Part shown: positions 37,834 to 46,571 of the stretch, in pieces
Layout: each line of letters starts with the position of its first letter
Position numbering within the stretch: position 1 is the stretch's first letter
DNA from: a virus
Virus record (IMG/VR): IMGVR_UViG_3300031972_001405
Span: 1-64,000 of that record
Length of the DNA: 64,000 nucleotides
Strand: one strand, 5' to 3'
Made by a program: the position numbers and the translations under genes
Notes under the pieces: generated by a model
What the model saw: the letters and a program-made list of their open reading frames with translations, nothing else
Told to the model about the DNA's origin: nothing
The model's database searches: none

Positions 37834-39519
37834 TCAAATAATTCCACCGTCTGGGGATTCAGTTGACTTGCCCTGTTTTTCTAAATCTGGTTCAGTAACT
37901 GGTGCTCCAAGATCCATACCTGCAGCTGGTGCAGATTCTGATGGCTGTCCTGGTTCTGCACCCCCTAGACCATCAACTGCCATATCCATTTCATAAGGAT
38001 CAGCAATCACACCTTGCTTAATTTCCTTCTGGATGATATCATCTTGTTCGATCATTTCATCATCACTCTGACGCAAGATCTTACGGCGAACATAATCTTG
38101 TGAGAAGTATCTTCCAACATAAGGTTCTGCAACCTGAATGAGGTTGAGTCTTTCTTGCATAAGTTCTGCTTCTTTGAGTTCTGAGAAATGATTGTCGTAG
38201 ATAAAGTCAAACTGAATATGCTCAGACATTGACTCCCAGTCTTCAACTGTGACAATGTTCTTGAGAAGTAATTGTGTTCTCAGCATATCTAAGAACATAT
38301 TACTAAAGCGTTTGCGGAGTCTACCTACAAACTTACTAAACTTAAGTTCATCTCTCAGAATTTCTGAAGATCTGCCAAGATTAAATCCACCATCACCCTC
38401 TAGTCTAGAGACAGGGACGTTCAGTGCTCTATAAAGTTTCTTCTTAAAGTATTCAATATCTGTAATTTCTCCAAGGTTTTGTCCACCAGGGAGAGTTGTG
38501 ATCTCTGTTCCTCTACCACCTTCGCGACGAGGCAACCAGAAATCCTCAAGCATACTCATATGCTTTTTCTCATCTCGCATCTCACCTGTGTTAGCATCAT
38601 ATACTAATTTGTTACGATAGCGACCCATAACATCACGCAGATATTGTTCTGCTTTTTGCTTTGGCAAATTGCCAACATCAATATAGAAAATTCTACGTTC
38701 TGGAGCGCGAGAAATACGATAGATTACCAAGGAGTCTTCAATCATCCGAAGTTGATTGAGTGCCTTGATTGCCTTATGCAAATATGATAGTGTCGTTCCT
38801 CTATTACGGTCAACTAAACCAGACGTACAATATGAAATAGAATCTTTTGTAAATTTGATTCCTTTACCCTGACCTTGAGCACCATGTGGGATTCCAGGTT
38901 GCTTACTCAATTTGGGGGTGTATACAAAATACTCTTCGATTGGTGGGAAAGCAGAACCAACCTCTTCGTTCTGTTGTAGATTTGCTCTCAGTCTATCTTC
39001 TTTAGGTTGAATAGCATGTCTCACAAAACGCATTTTCATTGCGTCAATATACCGAAGTTCTTTAATACCTTCTTCTGGCTTCTTTACATCGATTACTTTG
39101 TGATAATATAGTCTACCATCCACATACCAATTACGATAAATCTCATGAGATTTTTTATCAAAATCCATAAGGTCTTTAATAACTTTAAATTCTTCTCTTA
39201 TTTTTTTCTTAATTCCTTCACTAGCATTGAGGTTTGATAGTTCAATTTCTACTGGACTATCGTTAGTATCTGTGACAATTGCTTCCTGGATAATATCTTC
39301 AATCGCACTATCGCACTCTGGGTGCAATGACATCTCACGATATCGTTTGATTAAATCAAACTCAGTTTTGAATACACCTTCTAAGTCAACATATGACCCA
39401 AAAAACCCACTAGTCAGATAGTTGTCATTCCCGTCCTCTTGTGAAGGAGGAACGGGAGACACTACTGTCTTAGCAGGTTCTTCGTTTGGTTGAATTGAAA
39501 AGCCAAATAATTTAGCCAT
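37834..39519 (-). CDS. gp20: Portal vertex protein, T4 gp20-like
   Basis: A 561-residue portal protein. Characteristic stretches are VDLEGVFKTEFDLIKRYREM near the start, CDSAIEDIIQEAIVTD (about 74), RAPERRIFYIDVGNLPKQKA (about 278), RNKLVYDANTGEMRD and LNVPVSRLEGDGGFNLGRSS (about 365). It forms the dodecameric ring through which DNA enters and leaves the head. This is the g20 gene often used as a cyanophage marker. Length is close to T4 gp20 (524 aa). Confidence 0.97.
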   Translation of the reverse strand: MAKLFGFSIQPNEEPAKTVVSPVPPSQEDGNDNYLTSGFFGSYVDLEGVFKTEFDLIKRYREMSLHPECDSAIEDIIQEAIVTDTNDSPVEIELSNLNASEGIKKKIREEFKVIKDLMDFDKKSHEIYRNWYVDGRLYYHKVIDVKKPEEGIKELRYIDAMKMRFVRHAIQPKEDRLRANLQQNEEVGSAFPPIEEYFVYTPKLSKQPGIPHGAQGQGKGIKFTKDSISYCTSGLVDRNRGTTLSYLHKAIKALNQLRMIEDSLVIYRISRAPERRIFYIDVGNLPKQKAEQYLRDVMGRYRNKLVYDANTGEMRDEKKHMSMLEDFWLPRREGGRGTEITTLPGGQNLGEITDIEYFKKKLYRALNVPVSRLEGDGGFNLGRSSEILRDELKFSKFVGRLRKRFSNMFLDMLRTQLLLKNIVTVEDWESMSEHIQFDFIYDNHFSELKEAELMQERLNLIQVAEPYVGRYFSQDYVRRKILRQSDDEMIEQDDIIQKEIKQGVIADPYEMDMAVDGLGGAEPGQPSESAPAAGMDLGAPVTEPDLEKQGKSTESPDGGII

Positions 39520-39544
39520 TATGATATAGTGGACTTACCAAATC

Positions 39545-39552
39545 TATTTATT
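39545..39552 (-). promoter_or_regulatory. Possible late box AATAAATA for gp20
   Basis: Seven of eight match to the late element, 26 bases upstream of the gp20 ATG, in the gap after gp19. Confidence 0.5.
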
Positions 39553-39561
39553 CAACCAGAA

Positions 39562-40194
39562 TTATGAGAGTGATCCAGGACCAGCACCGATCTCAAACCA
39601 CTGAACTTGAAGTTCTACTGTGAAATCTTCAAGAGTATCAGTAGTTTCATATGATAGATCGATAGCAGAGATGTTCGTTGGGAAAACATCGTAGAAACGA
39701 TATGATCTCAGAACATTACTCTTAGTGCCCGTGCCTACTTTGCCAGATCCAGCATCTGGGACCGAATTAATGGTCTCTTTGCCTTTACCGCCTCTACCGA
39801 GTTGGTAGACATATGCATCTCTCATATATGAAGTCGGGTTAGTAGCACCCGTATAGTTAGAGAGTTTTGCGATACCGTTCATCCACATTTCCATGGCATG
39901 ACGAATTTTAAAGTCTTCGTCATTGATAACGGTAATAGTCCATGTCTCAAAGGTTCTGTCACCAGCGACCTTCAGGATTCGACCCCTGAAGGGAACGTCA
40001 ACTGGAGCGACGTTCGATGCTGGAAGTTGCGCTGCTTTGCAAAGGAAAGTGAGATCCTTGAGGGTCTCTTGATCCTTTGTTACGAAAGCAGGGAACTCAG
40101 GAATCTGTACTTCAAACAGATTAGGTCTCGCACCACCACCTTTAAGTACGGACTTAAAGTTGGAAATAGTCTTAATTGTTGGTGATTCAGCCAT
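39562..40194 (-). CDS. gp19: Tail tube protein, T4 gp19-like
   Basis: A 210-residue beta-rich protein: LKGGGARPNLFEVQIPEFPA, AAQLPASNVAPVDVPFRGRI, FETWTITVINDEDFKIRHAM and IDLSYETTDTLEDFTVELQV. This is the tail-tube fold of contractile-tail phages. Hexamers stack to form the inner tube inside the gp18 sheath. It is longer than T4 gp19 (163 aa), through an added loop around residues 115-160 (NPTSYMRDAYVYQLGRGGKG). It directly follows the sheath gene. Confidence 0.95.
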   Translation of the reverse strand: MAESPTIKTISNFKSVLKGGGARPNLFEVQIPEFPAFVTKDQETLKDLTFLCKAAQLPASNVAPVDVPFRGRILKVAGDRTFETWTITVINDEDFKIRHAMEMWMNGIAKLSNYTGATNPTSYMRDAYVYQLGRGGKGKETINSVPDAGSGKVGTGTKSNVLRSYRFYDVFPTNISAIDLSYETTDTLEDFTVELQVQWFEIGAGPGSLS

Positions 40195-40229
40195 TGCTCT
40201 TTAATCTCCTGTAGTTATTTACTAGTGGT

Positions 40230-42521
40230 TCAAACTCTGCCAGCGACTTCTTGGAAGTCAACTCCAGTTCTAGTAGCAACAAACGTCAGTGTAACGTAGT
40301 TGATAGACTTGGTGGGCTTCAGGAAGATGTCGGCGCGGAATTCATTATTGTCAATAATATCGGGGGTGTTGTTAGTCTCATCACAGATGACAAGATAATC
40401 ATAAACACCTCGTTTCGCTTGAACGTCACGGAGGTAAGGTTCAACAATGTTGATGAAGTTTGCTCTAGTCAGTTCATCATTCAGTTCAAACAGTTGAGCT
40501 TCGGCAGCACCTTGAAGTGCTTGTTCAACAGTCAGGAACAAACGACGGACGTTGATTCTGTCAAACGCAGAAGCATATCCGAGAGCAGTCTTATCACCAA
40601 AGAGCAGAACACCAAGACCAGGAGTGGAGACTACAGGGTTAATTCTGGCTTCATAGAGTTGATCTCTTTCTGCTTGGTTCGGGTTGTATGCCAGTTTAAC
40701 GGCATTGTTCAGAATTCCTCTTTGCTGACCAGCAGGTGAATACCATGGGAAAGCATTAAGAGCAGTTCTTACACATAGACCAGCGATATCTCCATTGGTT
40801 GGAATATATCTAAACTGATTGTTAAATCTATCAAAAGTATACTTATATCCAGAATCAAAGATCGCATATGATGTGGATGGAATTCCATTGAAGTGCTTCA
40901 ACAGAGAATCAGTCTGCGTATCACTATCGGTTTTTCCAACCAAATCGGATCTATGTGGTCCAATTACAGCAATACAATCCTTTCTTTCATTAGCAACAGA
41001 GATTAGTCTACCAGCTTTTGCTTGAGACTCTTCATTTGTGGCACATCCAGGACCCATGATCAAGAAATCAACTGCTACATCCTTAGGTCTAAACAGATTA
41101 TATGAAGTAATCAAGTCTCCGAGACTTGCCTTCATTCCACCGTTATCATCATAATCTTGACCACCCTTAAGGGTAAATCCTTGGTTTCCAATTGAAGAGA
41201 ACGTAATTCCCTGTGCATCTAGACCCCAAAGACCGAGGTTCTGCGTAACCACGCTAGTAGTGATAGAAACATTACTAACATAGTTTGTTGTAAATCCAGT
41301 TGCGGTAGGAGCCCAGTTATACTCCTCATTGTTTTCACACAATTCGGATGGGTTACGACCAGCAAAGATGTACTCAGAGAAGTCTGCAAGATAATCTTTG
41401 TAGTAAATTCTTGTAGGTGCGTTAGCAGAACTTACAGCGTCCGCTGCCTTAGACAGTGACGGGTGAACTTCCAGGATATTTGCCTGGATACCAGTGATAG
41501 TACCGCTATCATCAACAACAGCAACGTGAATGCCATCGTTCTTTCCTTGTCTATCAAGGACATATGCGTTAGAAACTGGCTTCGATGCAATAGATTTCCA
41601 GAAGATTGTTCCGTTGTCTAGTGGAAGTTTCTGTTGATCATACCAGTCAACGGCTGTGGTAGCAGCAAGACCTGTTGCACTAACAAGAGCTCCAGCGTTA
41701 TCTCTGAAGTAAAGTCTGTTAGTGTTACCAACACCAGCAAAACCAGCAGTATTTGCTTGGAAAGCGTTAGTGCTGCTCTTCTTCTGATAATAGATCTTAG
41801 TTTCTGTCTCACCAGTTCCAACCGTCTCTACACGAGAAACGATCTTAACATCAATACTATTACCACCCATCGTGCCAGCAGCACCAGCGGTATTAATACC
41901 AGTGATGATTCCTTTCAGATAACCATTGAACACTGAAGTCGCATTCGTGGTGAAACCAGATTGTGCAGGCAGTGTTACAGATTCTAGAGCAACGGTGACG
42001 CCATATCCGACATTAAGACCAAAACCTGCAGGACCGAATGTTCCCATTCCAGCCACACCCAAGGTCTGGTCTGCAAGGTCGTCAATCATGCAAACTTTAA
42101 GTGTGTTTGCCCATTGACCTGGGTTTTGAGCAGCAAAATACCAACCACTATCGGTTTGGTAATTTAACTTATAATCATCATAGTTCTTAAGGTAAAGCGA
42201 AGTATCGCTAGATACGCCTGCTGAACCTGCGTTTGCGTTGTTTAGTGTTCCCCCTCCAGTACGAACGACCTTGATAATACCACCGTATGTAAGATACGAT
42301 GCTGCGGTCATCCAATATTCGTACTGTGCGTCCGTGGAAAGTGGTTTACCGAATTTCTTGATGAGTTCCTGTTCCGTCTCAACTTGAATCGGATCGTCGA
42401 TGGGGCCTTGAGAAAAGGGTCCAGCGATTGCTCCGATATTGTCAAGTACGTTTTCGGCTCTACCTACGGTAAGGTCAACTTCCCTGGTTAATACGCCAGG
42501 AGACAAAAGCTGTACTGCCAT
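40230..42521 (-). CDS. gp18: Tail sheath protein, T4 gp18-like
   Basis: A 763-residue sheath subunit. The N-terminus (LLSPGVLTREVDLTVGRAEN, VLDNIGAIAGPFSQGP) and C-terminal domain (LGVLLFGDKTALGYASAFDR, INVRRLFLTVEQALQG, TFVATRTGVDFQEVAGRV) are diagnostic of contractile sheaths. The variable middle (about 130-450) is beta-rich with Gly/Ala/Thr loops (NTAGAAGTMGGNSIDVK). It contracts to drive the tube into the host. Length is above T4 gp18 (659 aa), due to the expanded central domain. Confidence 0.97.
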   Translation of the reverse strand: MAVQLLSPGVLTREVDLTVGRAENVLDNIGAIAGPFSQGPIDDPIQVETEQELIKKFGKPLSTDAQYEYWMTAASYLTYGGIIKVVRTGGGTLNNANAGSAGVSSDTSLYLKNYDDYKLNYQTDSGWYFAAQNPGQWANTLKVCMIDDLADQTLGVAGMGTFGPAGFGLNVGYGVTVALESVTLPAQSGFTTNATSVFNGYLKGIITGINTAGAAGTMGGNSIDVKIVSRVETVGTGETETKIYYQKKSSTNAFQANTAGFAGVGNTNRLYFRDNAGALVSATGLAATTAVDWYDQQKLPLDNGTIFWKSIASKPVSNAYVLDRQGKNDGIHVAVVDDSGTITGIQANILEVHPSLSKAADAVSSANAPTRIYYKDYLADFSEYIFAGRNPSELCENNEEYNWAPTATGFTTNYVSNVSITTSVVTQNLGLWGLDAQGITFSSIGNQGFTLKGGQDYDDNGGMKASLGDLITSYNLFRPKDVAVDFLIMGPGCATNEESQAKAGRLISVANERKDCIAVIGPHRSDLVGKTDSDTQTDSLLKHFNGIPSTSYAIFDSGYKYTFDRFNNQFRYIPTNGDIAGLCVRTALNAFPWYSPAGQQRGILNNAVKLAYNPNQAERDQLYEARINPVVSTPGLGVLLFGDKTALGYASAFDRINVRRLFLTVEQALQGAAEAQLFELNDELTRANFINIVEPYLRDVQAKRGVYDYLVICDETNNTPDIIDNNEFRADIFLKPTKSINYVTLTFVATRTGVDFQEVAGRV

Positions 42522-42554
42522 TAGTTTCTCCTACTAATATCATTTGTCTTCAAA

Positions 42555-42562
42555 TATTTATT
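42555..42562 (-). promoter_or_regulatory. Possible late box AATAAATA for gp18
   Basis: Seven of eight match to the late element, 34 bases before the gp18 ATG, in the 81-base gap after the zinc-binding gene. Confidence 0.5.
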
Positions 42563-42602
42563 ATTCGGAACTATTTCAACTGAGGAAACAATGCATGAAC
42601 AA

Positions 42603-42833
42603 CTACCAATCAGGATATAGTTCTCCTTCTAATCTCTTCGTCTTTTCTCTTCTAGATCTAGATATCCTTTTCTTGGAACAGTCCTTACATTCATATGAAT
42701 ATGATGATGGTTGATACTTATTCTTTCGAGTTCTGTAGAAACCATCAATAAGATTTTTTGTTTTACCACACACCCTACACTTTCTATCGGTAAGATAGAG
42801 ATGTTCTATCTGAAATTGTTCTTCAACATTCAT
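42603..42833 (-). CDS. Small zinc-finger-like protein
   Basis: A 76-residue product from the ATG at 42833 (TAATG with the terminase stop). Two Cys pairs, CRVCG (about residue 19) and CKDC (about 49), form a likely treble-clef or zinc-ribbon site. FYRTRKNKYQPSSYSYECKD lies between them and a basic tail (KKRISRSRREKTKR) follows. The spacing resembles HNH-associated or recombination endonuclease VII-type zinc fingers, but no catalytic HNH residues follow. DNA binding is probable. It is placed between terminase and sheath genes, as in cyanophages from memory. Confidence 0.78.
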   Translation of the reverse strand: MNVEEQFQIEHLYLTDRKCRVCGKTKNLIDGFYRTRKNKYQPSSYSYECKDCSKKRISRSRREKTKRLEGELYPDW

Positions 42834-44488
42834 TATTGATATTCCCACATGTGAGACATATCACCATATTCACCAACTGATGCATTAGACCAACGATCAC
42901 CCTGAGCATCGACAAAGCTAGTATCTTCTAGACCATCAGACATGAATCCAAATGGTGCCATATCCTGTTCAATCTGATTCTTCTGCTCGTCATATAATCT
43001 CTTTCTAATATCTTGATCCGTCAGTTCTTTGAAGTAGTCTTTTAAAACTAACCAGGCATAGATCACAAGACACATTGCCAGGTCATCATTACACCCCTCT
43101 TCTGCTTCAAAGGAATTGTGTTTTTGGATGAACGTTGTCAACTCTGAGATGATATCATAGTCATTGAAGATTAACTTATCTTCTTCAATCAAAGTCTTTA
43201 GATTCAAGCATCCTTCTTTCTTTACGGTCTTGGACATCTTGACACCCAGTTGTGTCTTCTTGCCAGAAAATCCCTGACCAACAATTTGTCCTGCTCTACC
43301 TCTCATAGAGCACATTAAAATATTTTGATATTCGAGATCATACTGTAGGATTGATGCTACTTGATCTCCAATATCATTCACCTCACATAAAATATATGCG
43401 TTGTTATATCCTCTTACAGTATCGTAAATGATACTTGGGAATAGCATTGGTTTAATTTCATTATTTCTATATCTTGCTACAACTACATGTGGATATTGTG
43501 TGATGTCTATAACAATAAATGCAGAATAGTCGCACCCAACTCCTCTAGCTACGTCTACTGTACACACATAATCATGATCTGGTTTAGGATCTTCATAAAC
43601 GTATAGTCCTGCATTCTGTTTGATTGGGTCAGTATAGACCATTGTCCTAATCTTACTAGGAGATATCAGTGTATCAACTGATCCTAGGAATTCACATTCA
43701 AACTCAACCTTAAATTGTTGTTCTGAAGTGTTAGCAATAGTTTGCCTCTTCCACTCAGAATCTCTACCAGGAACTTCAGACCAGTGAACCTCGGTTGCAA
43801 CATAATCATTTTTCTGTCTCTCTGCATCATGCCAATATCTGTAGAAATGGTTCATGCCGTGAGGCGTTGAAACCATAATTACTTTTGTGCTTTTACCAGA
43901 AGAAATAGTAGGATAAACAGATGCAAAGAATTGGTCTGCAATATGGTTTGGAATAAACGCAAATTCGTCGAGGAAGATGACATTATATGAACCGCCTCGG
44001 ACAGCAGATGCAGATGTAGAAGCTGCCAGTATCTTACTGCCATTCTCCAACTCCATGGAACCTTTATTGTAAACCACAATACCTTGCTGCATCCATTGTG
44101 GTAACTTTTCATATGCAAATTGCAATCTTCCAAGAAGATCTCTAGCAGTTGATGCTTTGTTTGCTAGAATTGCAATGTTTACATTGGCATTAAAGATGGC
44201 ATAATGTAGTAGATATGATACACACGTTGTAGACTTTCCAGTCTGACGTGGCATCTTGCAAATATTGAAACGGTGTTCGTGGAAGTTCCTCACCAATTTT
44301 TCCTGAAAAGGATACATCGAAAAAGGAACCTCACCCTCATCTAGTGAGACGATCTTAATATAATTCTTTGCAAAATATACTGGATCGGATTTACATTTCA
44401 AAAACTCTTGAATTTGATCACCAGTAAATTCAACCTGAACGTTTGCACGTTTTAGATTGGGATTACCGAGATATACTGCATCAGACAT
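42833..44488 (-). CDS. gp17: Terminase large subunit, T4 gp17-like
   Basis: A 551-residue packaging motor. The ATPase domain has CKMPRQTGKST (Walker A, about 76-86), VIFLDEFAFI (Walker B plus catalytic Glu, about 167) and VSTPHG (coupling motif). The RNase-H-like nuclease domain has VDVARGVGCDYSAF (about 308), EVNDIG (about 355) and NDDLAMCLVI (about 480), giving the acidic triad. It cuts concatemeric DNA and pumps it through gp20. Length is slightly below T4 gp17 (610 aa). Confidence 0.97.
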   Translation of the reverse strand: MSDAVYLGNPNLKRANVQVEFTGDQIQEFLKCKSDPVYFAKNYIKIVSLDEGEVPFSMYPFQEKLVRNFHEHRFNICKMPRQTGKSTTCVSYLLHYAIFNANVNIAILANKASTARDLLGRLQFAYEKLPQWMQQGIVVYNKGSMELENGSKILAASTSASAVRGGSYNVIFLDEFAFIPNHIADQFFASVYPTISSGKSTKVIMVSTPHGMNHFYRYWHDAERQKNDYVATEVHWSEVPGRDSEWKRQTIANTSEQQFKVEFECEFLGSVDTLISPSKIRTMVYTDPIKQNAGLYVYEDPKPDHDYVCTVDVARGVGCDYSAFIVIDITQYPHVVVARYRNNEIKPMLFPSIIYDTVRGYNNAYILCEVNDIGDQVASILQYDLEYQNILMCSMRGRAGQIVGQGFSGKKTQLGVKMSKTVKKEGCLNLKTLIEEDKLIFNDYDIISELTTFIQKHNSFEAEEGCNDDLAMCLVIYAWLVLKDYFKELTDQDIRKRLYDEQKNQIEQDMAPFGFMSDGLEDTSFVDAQGDRWSNASVGEYGDMSHMWEYQ

Positions 44489-44610
44489 TAGTCTTCCTTA
44501 AAGAAATTTGCAACTGCACTTAGCGCAGAATGGAAAGCAACATATAGAAAAAATTGGTCGGAAGATTCCTTCCTCATTTTTTTCTTATAAGTCATGGGAG
44601 TGCGAGCCAT
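44488..44610 (-). CDS. 40-residue basic protein before terminase
   Basis: MARTPMTYKKKMRKESSDQF followed by FLYVAFHSALSAVANFFKED. The start at 44610 has a good ribosome site (GGAG 6 bases upstream) and the stop forms TAATG with the gp17 start, supporting a real gene. It has a basic N-terminus and a hydrophobic helix at the C-terminal end. Function unknown; translational coupling to gp17 is likely. Confidence 0.65.
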   Translation of the reverse strand: MARTPMTYKKKMRKESSDQFFLYVAFHSALSAVANFFKED

Positions 44611-44666
44611 AATAATCTCCAAAATTTCAACTATTTAACAATTCTCATAGAATTCTCATAGAATTC

Positions 44667-44945
44667 TTAGAAAGGAGCGATTCCCCCCGTCATTCCACCA
44701 GCAGGACTAGCAGGAGCAGGAATGATACCACCAGTGGCACCAGGCATTTCTGGAATCTCTGGCATAAGTCCATCTAGCATACCAGGAAGAGCACCTGCAA
44801 CTGCTTCTGTTGCTGCCTTAGTTGCTGCTTCTTTTGCTTGTTCGATAAGTGAATCTTTATTCACATAGACATAGGTTCCAGCACCTACGATAGTTGCAGT
44901 TCCTAGAAAGGATAGAACTGCCAGGACATTAATTAGTTTTTGCAT
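44667..44945 (-). CDS. Membrane-anchored Ala/Pro/Gly-rich small protein
   Basis: A 92-residue protein. One N-terminal transmembrane or signal-anchor segment (LINVLAVLSFLGTATIVGAG) is followed by an Ala-rich helix (EQAKEAATKAATEAVAGALP) and a Pro/Gly/Met-rich tail (GATGGIIPAPASPAGGMTGG). It probably sits in the host inner membrane with the tail outside or in the periplasm. From memory, similar proteins occur before gp17 in cyanophages. Function unknown. Confidence 0.78.
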   Translation of the reverse strand: MQKLINVLAVLSFLGTATIVGAGTYVYVNKDSLIEQAKEAATKAATEAVAGALPGMLDGLMPEIPEMPGATGGIIPAPASPAGGMTGGIAPF

Positions 44946-44946
44946 C

Positions 44947-45036
44947 TTAACCTTTACCTTTTTTTATAGGCCATGTTATATGTAGTCCATAACAAAGTAG
45001 AGTTATAAATCCAAATACAAAAATTCCACTTAACAT
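44947..45036 (-). CDS. 29-residue membrane peptide
   Basis: MLSGIFVFGFITLLCYGLHI followed by TWPIKKGKG: one transmembrane helix and a basic end. The start overlaps the preceding gene's stop by a few bases and the stop lies just before the next ATG, which supports translation. It is too short for a firm call. Confidence 0.45.
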   Translation of the reverse strand: MLSGIFVFGFITLLCYGLHITWPIKKGKG

Positions 45037-45203
45037 GGTCCAGAATCGCGACTAGGTATTAGTTGGTATGCCATTTTATCTCTCAACTTATTGACACGAT
45101 CTTCATTGTATTGTTTGAAGTTTCCACGTTTCTCTACTTTTTTATAGTAGTGTAATGCATTGAGGATGATCGCATAATCATCCATATCTAATTCAAAATT
45201 CAT
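45030..45203 (-). CDS. Small helical protein, 57 aa
   Basis: MNFELDMDDYAIILNALHYY then KKVEKRGNFKQYNEDRVNKL and a short tail ending GPC. The ATG at 45203 forms ATGA with the nuclease stop. It has an acidic N-terminus and two amphipathic helices. From memory, similar short helical proteins are conserved in cyanophages. No function known. Confidence 0.62.
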   Translation of the reverse strand: MNFELDMDDYAIILNALHYYKKVEKRGNFKQYNEDRVNKLRDKMAYQLIPSRDSGPC

Positions 45204-45661
45204 TCTACTAGTGTTCCATGTGCTCTACGAATTTCACGAAGTGCTTCAAGGTTCATGTCCTTTGTGCCACCATCATATGCGTGAGCATATCCTTCAGTAA
45301 TCATTTGTTCGTTGAGGGACACTGACTCGTCCCCAATGTATAACCAACCAAGAAGACGCCCATATTTCCCAGTGCCACCAACAAGTTCAGTCCTAACAGA
45401 CAACTCATCATCACCAGCCAAAGTGCCTTCGAGTTTCTCTTTGAGCCAGTTGGTTGCGTCGATTCCAAGTGCCTTCTCCTCTAAGTTTCTGGTCCTCTTC
45501 TCTGGCGTATCAACGCCTGCAACTCTAACTCTTTCTTTCTTGTATAAATCAAACCCGAGGTCAATAGTGACATCGATAGTATCGCCATCAAGAACACGAT
45601 TGATCTCCGTTACTCGGAAGTTGTAGCAGCTCTTCCTGCTTGGTGGTGTCAGTCCTGCCAT
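45200..45661 (-). CDS. Staphylococcal-type (thermonuclease family) nuclease
   Basis: A 153-residue protein of the SNase fold: VLDGDTIDVTIDL (calcium-binding Asp, about 23), RVRVAGVDTPE (the catalytic Arg, Asp and Glu, about 44-54) and GKYGRLLGWLYIGD (second catalytic Arg, about 97). All residues of the family's active site are present, so it should cleave DNA or RNA. No signal peptide is visible. The gene overlaps the preceding membrane-protein gene by 74 bases. The first 12 residues may not belong to the domain, but no later start codon exists before the catalytic core. A role in host nucleic-acid breakdown is plausible. Confidence 0.88.
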   Translation of the reverse strand: MAGLTPPSRKSCYNFRVTEINRVLDGDTIDVTIDLGFDLYKKERVRVAGVDTPEKRTRNLEEKALGIDATNWLKEKLEGTLAGDDELSVRTELVGGTGKYGRLLGWLYIGDESVSLNEQMITEGYAHAYDGGTKDMNLEALREIRRAHGTLVE

Positions 45662-45797
45662 CTTCTAATTCTGCGAATGCCATTCTTAGTATGTATATGA
45701 CTACAAACAAAGCACCTGCAACTGCAAGTATCACACATATAATCACTGACCATACAGGATCATCTAGATTTGTACTGGGACGTAATATAAGATTCAT
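45588..45797 (-). CDS. Single-pass membrane protein, 69 aa
   Basis: MNLILRPSTNLDDPVWSVII then a strongly hydrophobic CVILAVAGALFVVIYIL helix and a polar C-terminal tail (ELEDGRTDTTKQEELLQLPS). One transmembrane segment with the tail probably cytoplasmic. Its last 25 codons overlap the nuclease gene in another frame. The start overlaps the upstream stop (ATGA). Confidence 0.68.
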   Translation of the reverse strand: MNLILRPSTNLDDPVWSVIICVILAVAGALFVVIYILRMAFAELEDGRTDTTKQEELLQLPSNGDQSCS

Positions 45798-45991
45798 AAT
45801 TTATTAAATCGATAGTCTAAAATTATTCTGTATAAAGAATCTCTTAGATGCCAAAGATGCTCTTGCTCCTCGTATGGACGTGCTGGTGCTCCAGGCCAAA
45901 ATTTTATAGTCTCTTGAACTGAATGATGCAATAGTCTAATGTCTTCTATTCTCAGACTAATCTCATAATCTGGAAGATTTGGGTCGTTCAT
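45794..45991 (-). CDS. Small helical protein, 65 aa
   Basis: MNDPNLPDYEISLRIEDIRL followed by LHHSVQETIKFWPGAPARPY and a helical tail ending ILDYRFNKL. The ATG at 45991 makes an ATGA junction with the upstream gene, which settles the start against a longer reading. The pattern E-D-I-R-L-L-H-x-S-V is, I believe, shared with small cyanophage proteins. No function known. Confidence 0.68.
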   Translation of the reverse strand: MNDPNLPDYEISLRIEDIRLLHHSVQETIKFWPGAPARPYEEQEHLWHLRDSLYRIILDYRFNKL

Positions 45992-46218
45992 GGGTTGTTT
46001 GGATTTAAACCTAATCTGATTAGATACTCTTGCCACCAATCTTGATCTTTCACATATCTCCAATTGGGAACTTCTTGCCCACGCTCTATAACATAATATT
46101 CATAAAGAGCATCATCTATAGTCTGTGCGATCTGTAAATTCTTCTTCCTCCTCGTCAACATCTTCATACGGATTGTCCACGTATGGTCCTCGTTTTCGTA
46201 GAGGTTCTTTTCCGACAT
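45988..46218 (-). CDS. Conserved small cyanophage protein, 76 aa
   Basis: MSEKNLYENEDHTWTIRMKM then LTRRKKNLQIAQTIDDALYE, YYVIERGQEVPNWRYVKDQD and WWQEYLIRLGLNPNN. Trp-rich, mixed helix and strand. The W-T-I-R-x-K-M-L-T-R-R and Q-E-Y-L-I-R-L-G segments are, as I recall, typical of a cyanophage family without known function. The start is uncertain: 46218 keeps the WTIR segment but overlaps the upstream gene by 107 bases, while 46161 would shorten both. Confidence 0.62.
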   Translation of the reverse strand: MSEKNLYENEDHTWTIRMKMLTRRKKNLQIAQTIDDALYEYYVIERGQEVPNWRYVKDQDWWQEYLIRLGLNPNNP

Positions 46219-46321
46219 AAGAGTTTTCTGTATTAACTGCAGATACCCACACCACAAGTTTCATTACTATGAAAATAATAACCAGTGGTGTAAAGCAACC
46301 GATTAAAATTACAGGATTCAT
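46112..46321 (-). CDS. Membrane protein with acidic tail, 69 aa
   Basis: MNPVILIGCFTPLVIIFIVM and KLVVWVSAVN form one membrane segment. A polar stretch and a strongly acidic end (VDNPYEDVDEEEEEFTDRTD) follow. The N-terminal Cys after a hydrophobic run is reminiscent of a lipobox but lacks the usual signal structure. The second half overlaps the next gene's start. Function unknown. Confidence 0.6.
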   Translation of the reverse strand: MNPVILIGCFTPLVIIFIVMKLVVWVSAVNTENSYVGKEPLRKRGPYVDNPYEDVDEEEEEFTDRTDYR

Positions 46322-46323
46322 TC

Positions 46324-46479
46324 CTATTTCCCCTCAAACGGTTCCCAGTGCTCCCAACCATATTTATGAACTGCCCACATACCAAGAATGGGGACGAAGA
46401 CTAGGCACCATGCCAAGACTCCAACTCCCCAAGGGTTGTTTAATACTGTTCCGCAAAATCTAGCAAATTGTAACATCAT
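46324..46479 (-). CDS. Membrane protein, 51 aa
   Basis: MMLQFARFCGTVLNNPWGVG then VLAWCLVFVPILGMWAVHKY and GWEHWEPFEGK. One transmembrane helix with a Trp-rich end. The double ATG at 46479 overlaps the stop of the preceding peptide (ATGA). A longer reading would need TTG and would overlap it completely. Function unknown. Confidence 0.6.
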   Translation of the reverse strand: MMLQFARFCGTVLNNPWGVGVLAWCLVFVPILGMWAVHKYGWEHWEPFEGK

Positions 46480-46571
46480 TCTTGAAAAACCGATAGGATG
46501 AATAGAAATAATCCAAGGAAGCAAACCAATCCTATTAAAACAAATGGAATATAATCAGGTAGGGTATGCAT
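46476..46571 (-). CDS. 31-residue membrane peptide
   Basis: MHTLPDYIPFVLIGLVCFLG followed by LFLFILSVFQE: one long hydrophobic helix. ATGA junction with the next gene. It resembles small single-helix subunits of photosynthetic complexes in size only; no specific match was recognised. Confidence 0.42.
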   Translation of the reverse strand: MHTLPDYIPFVLIGLVCFLGLFLFILSVFQE

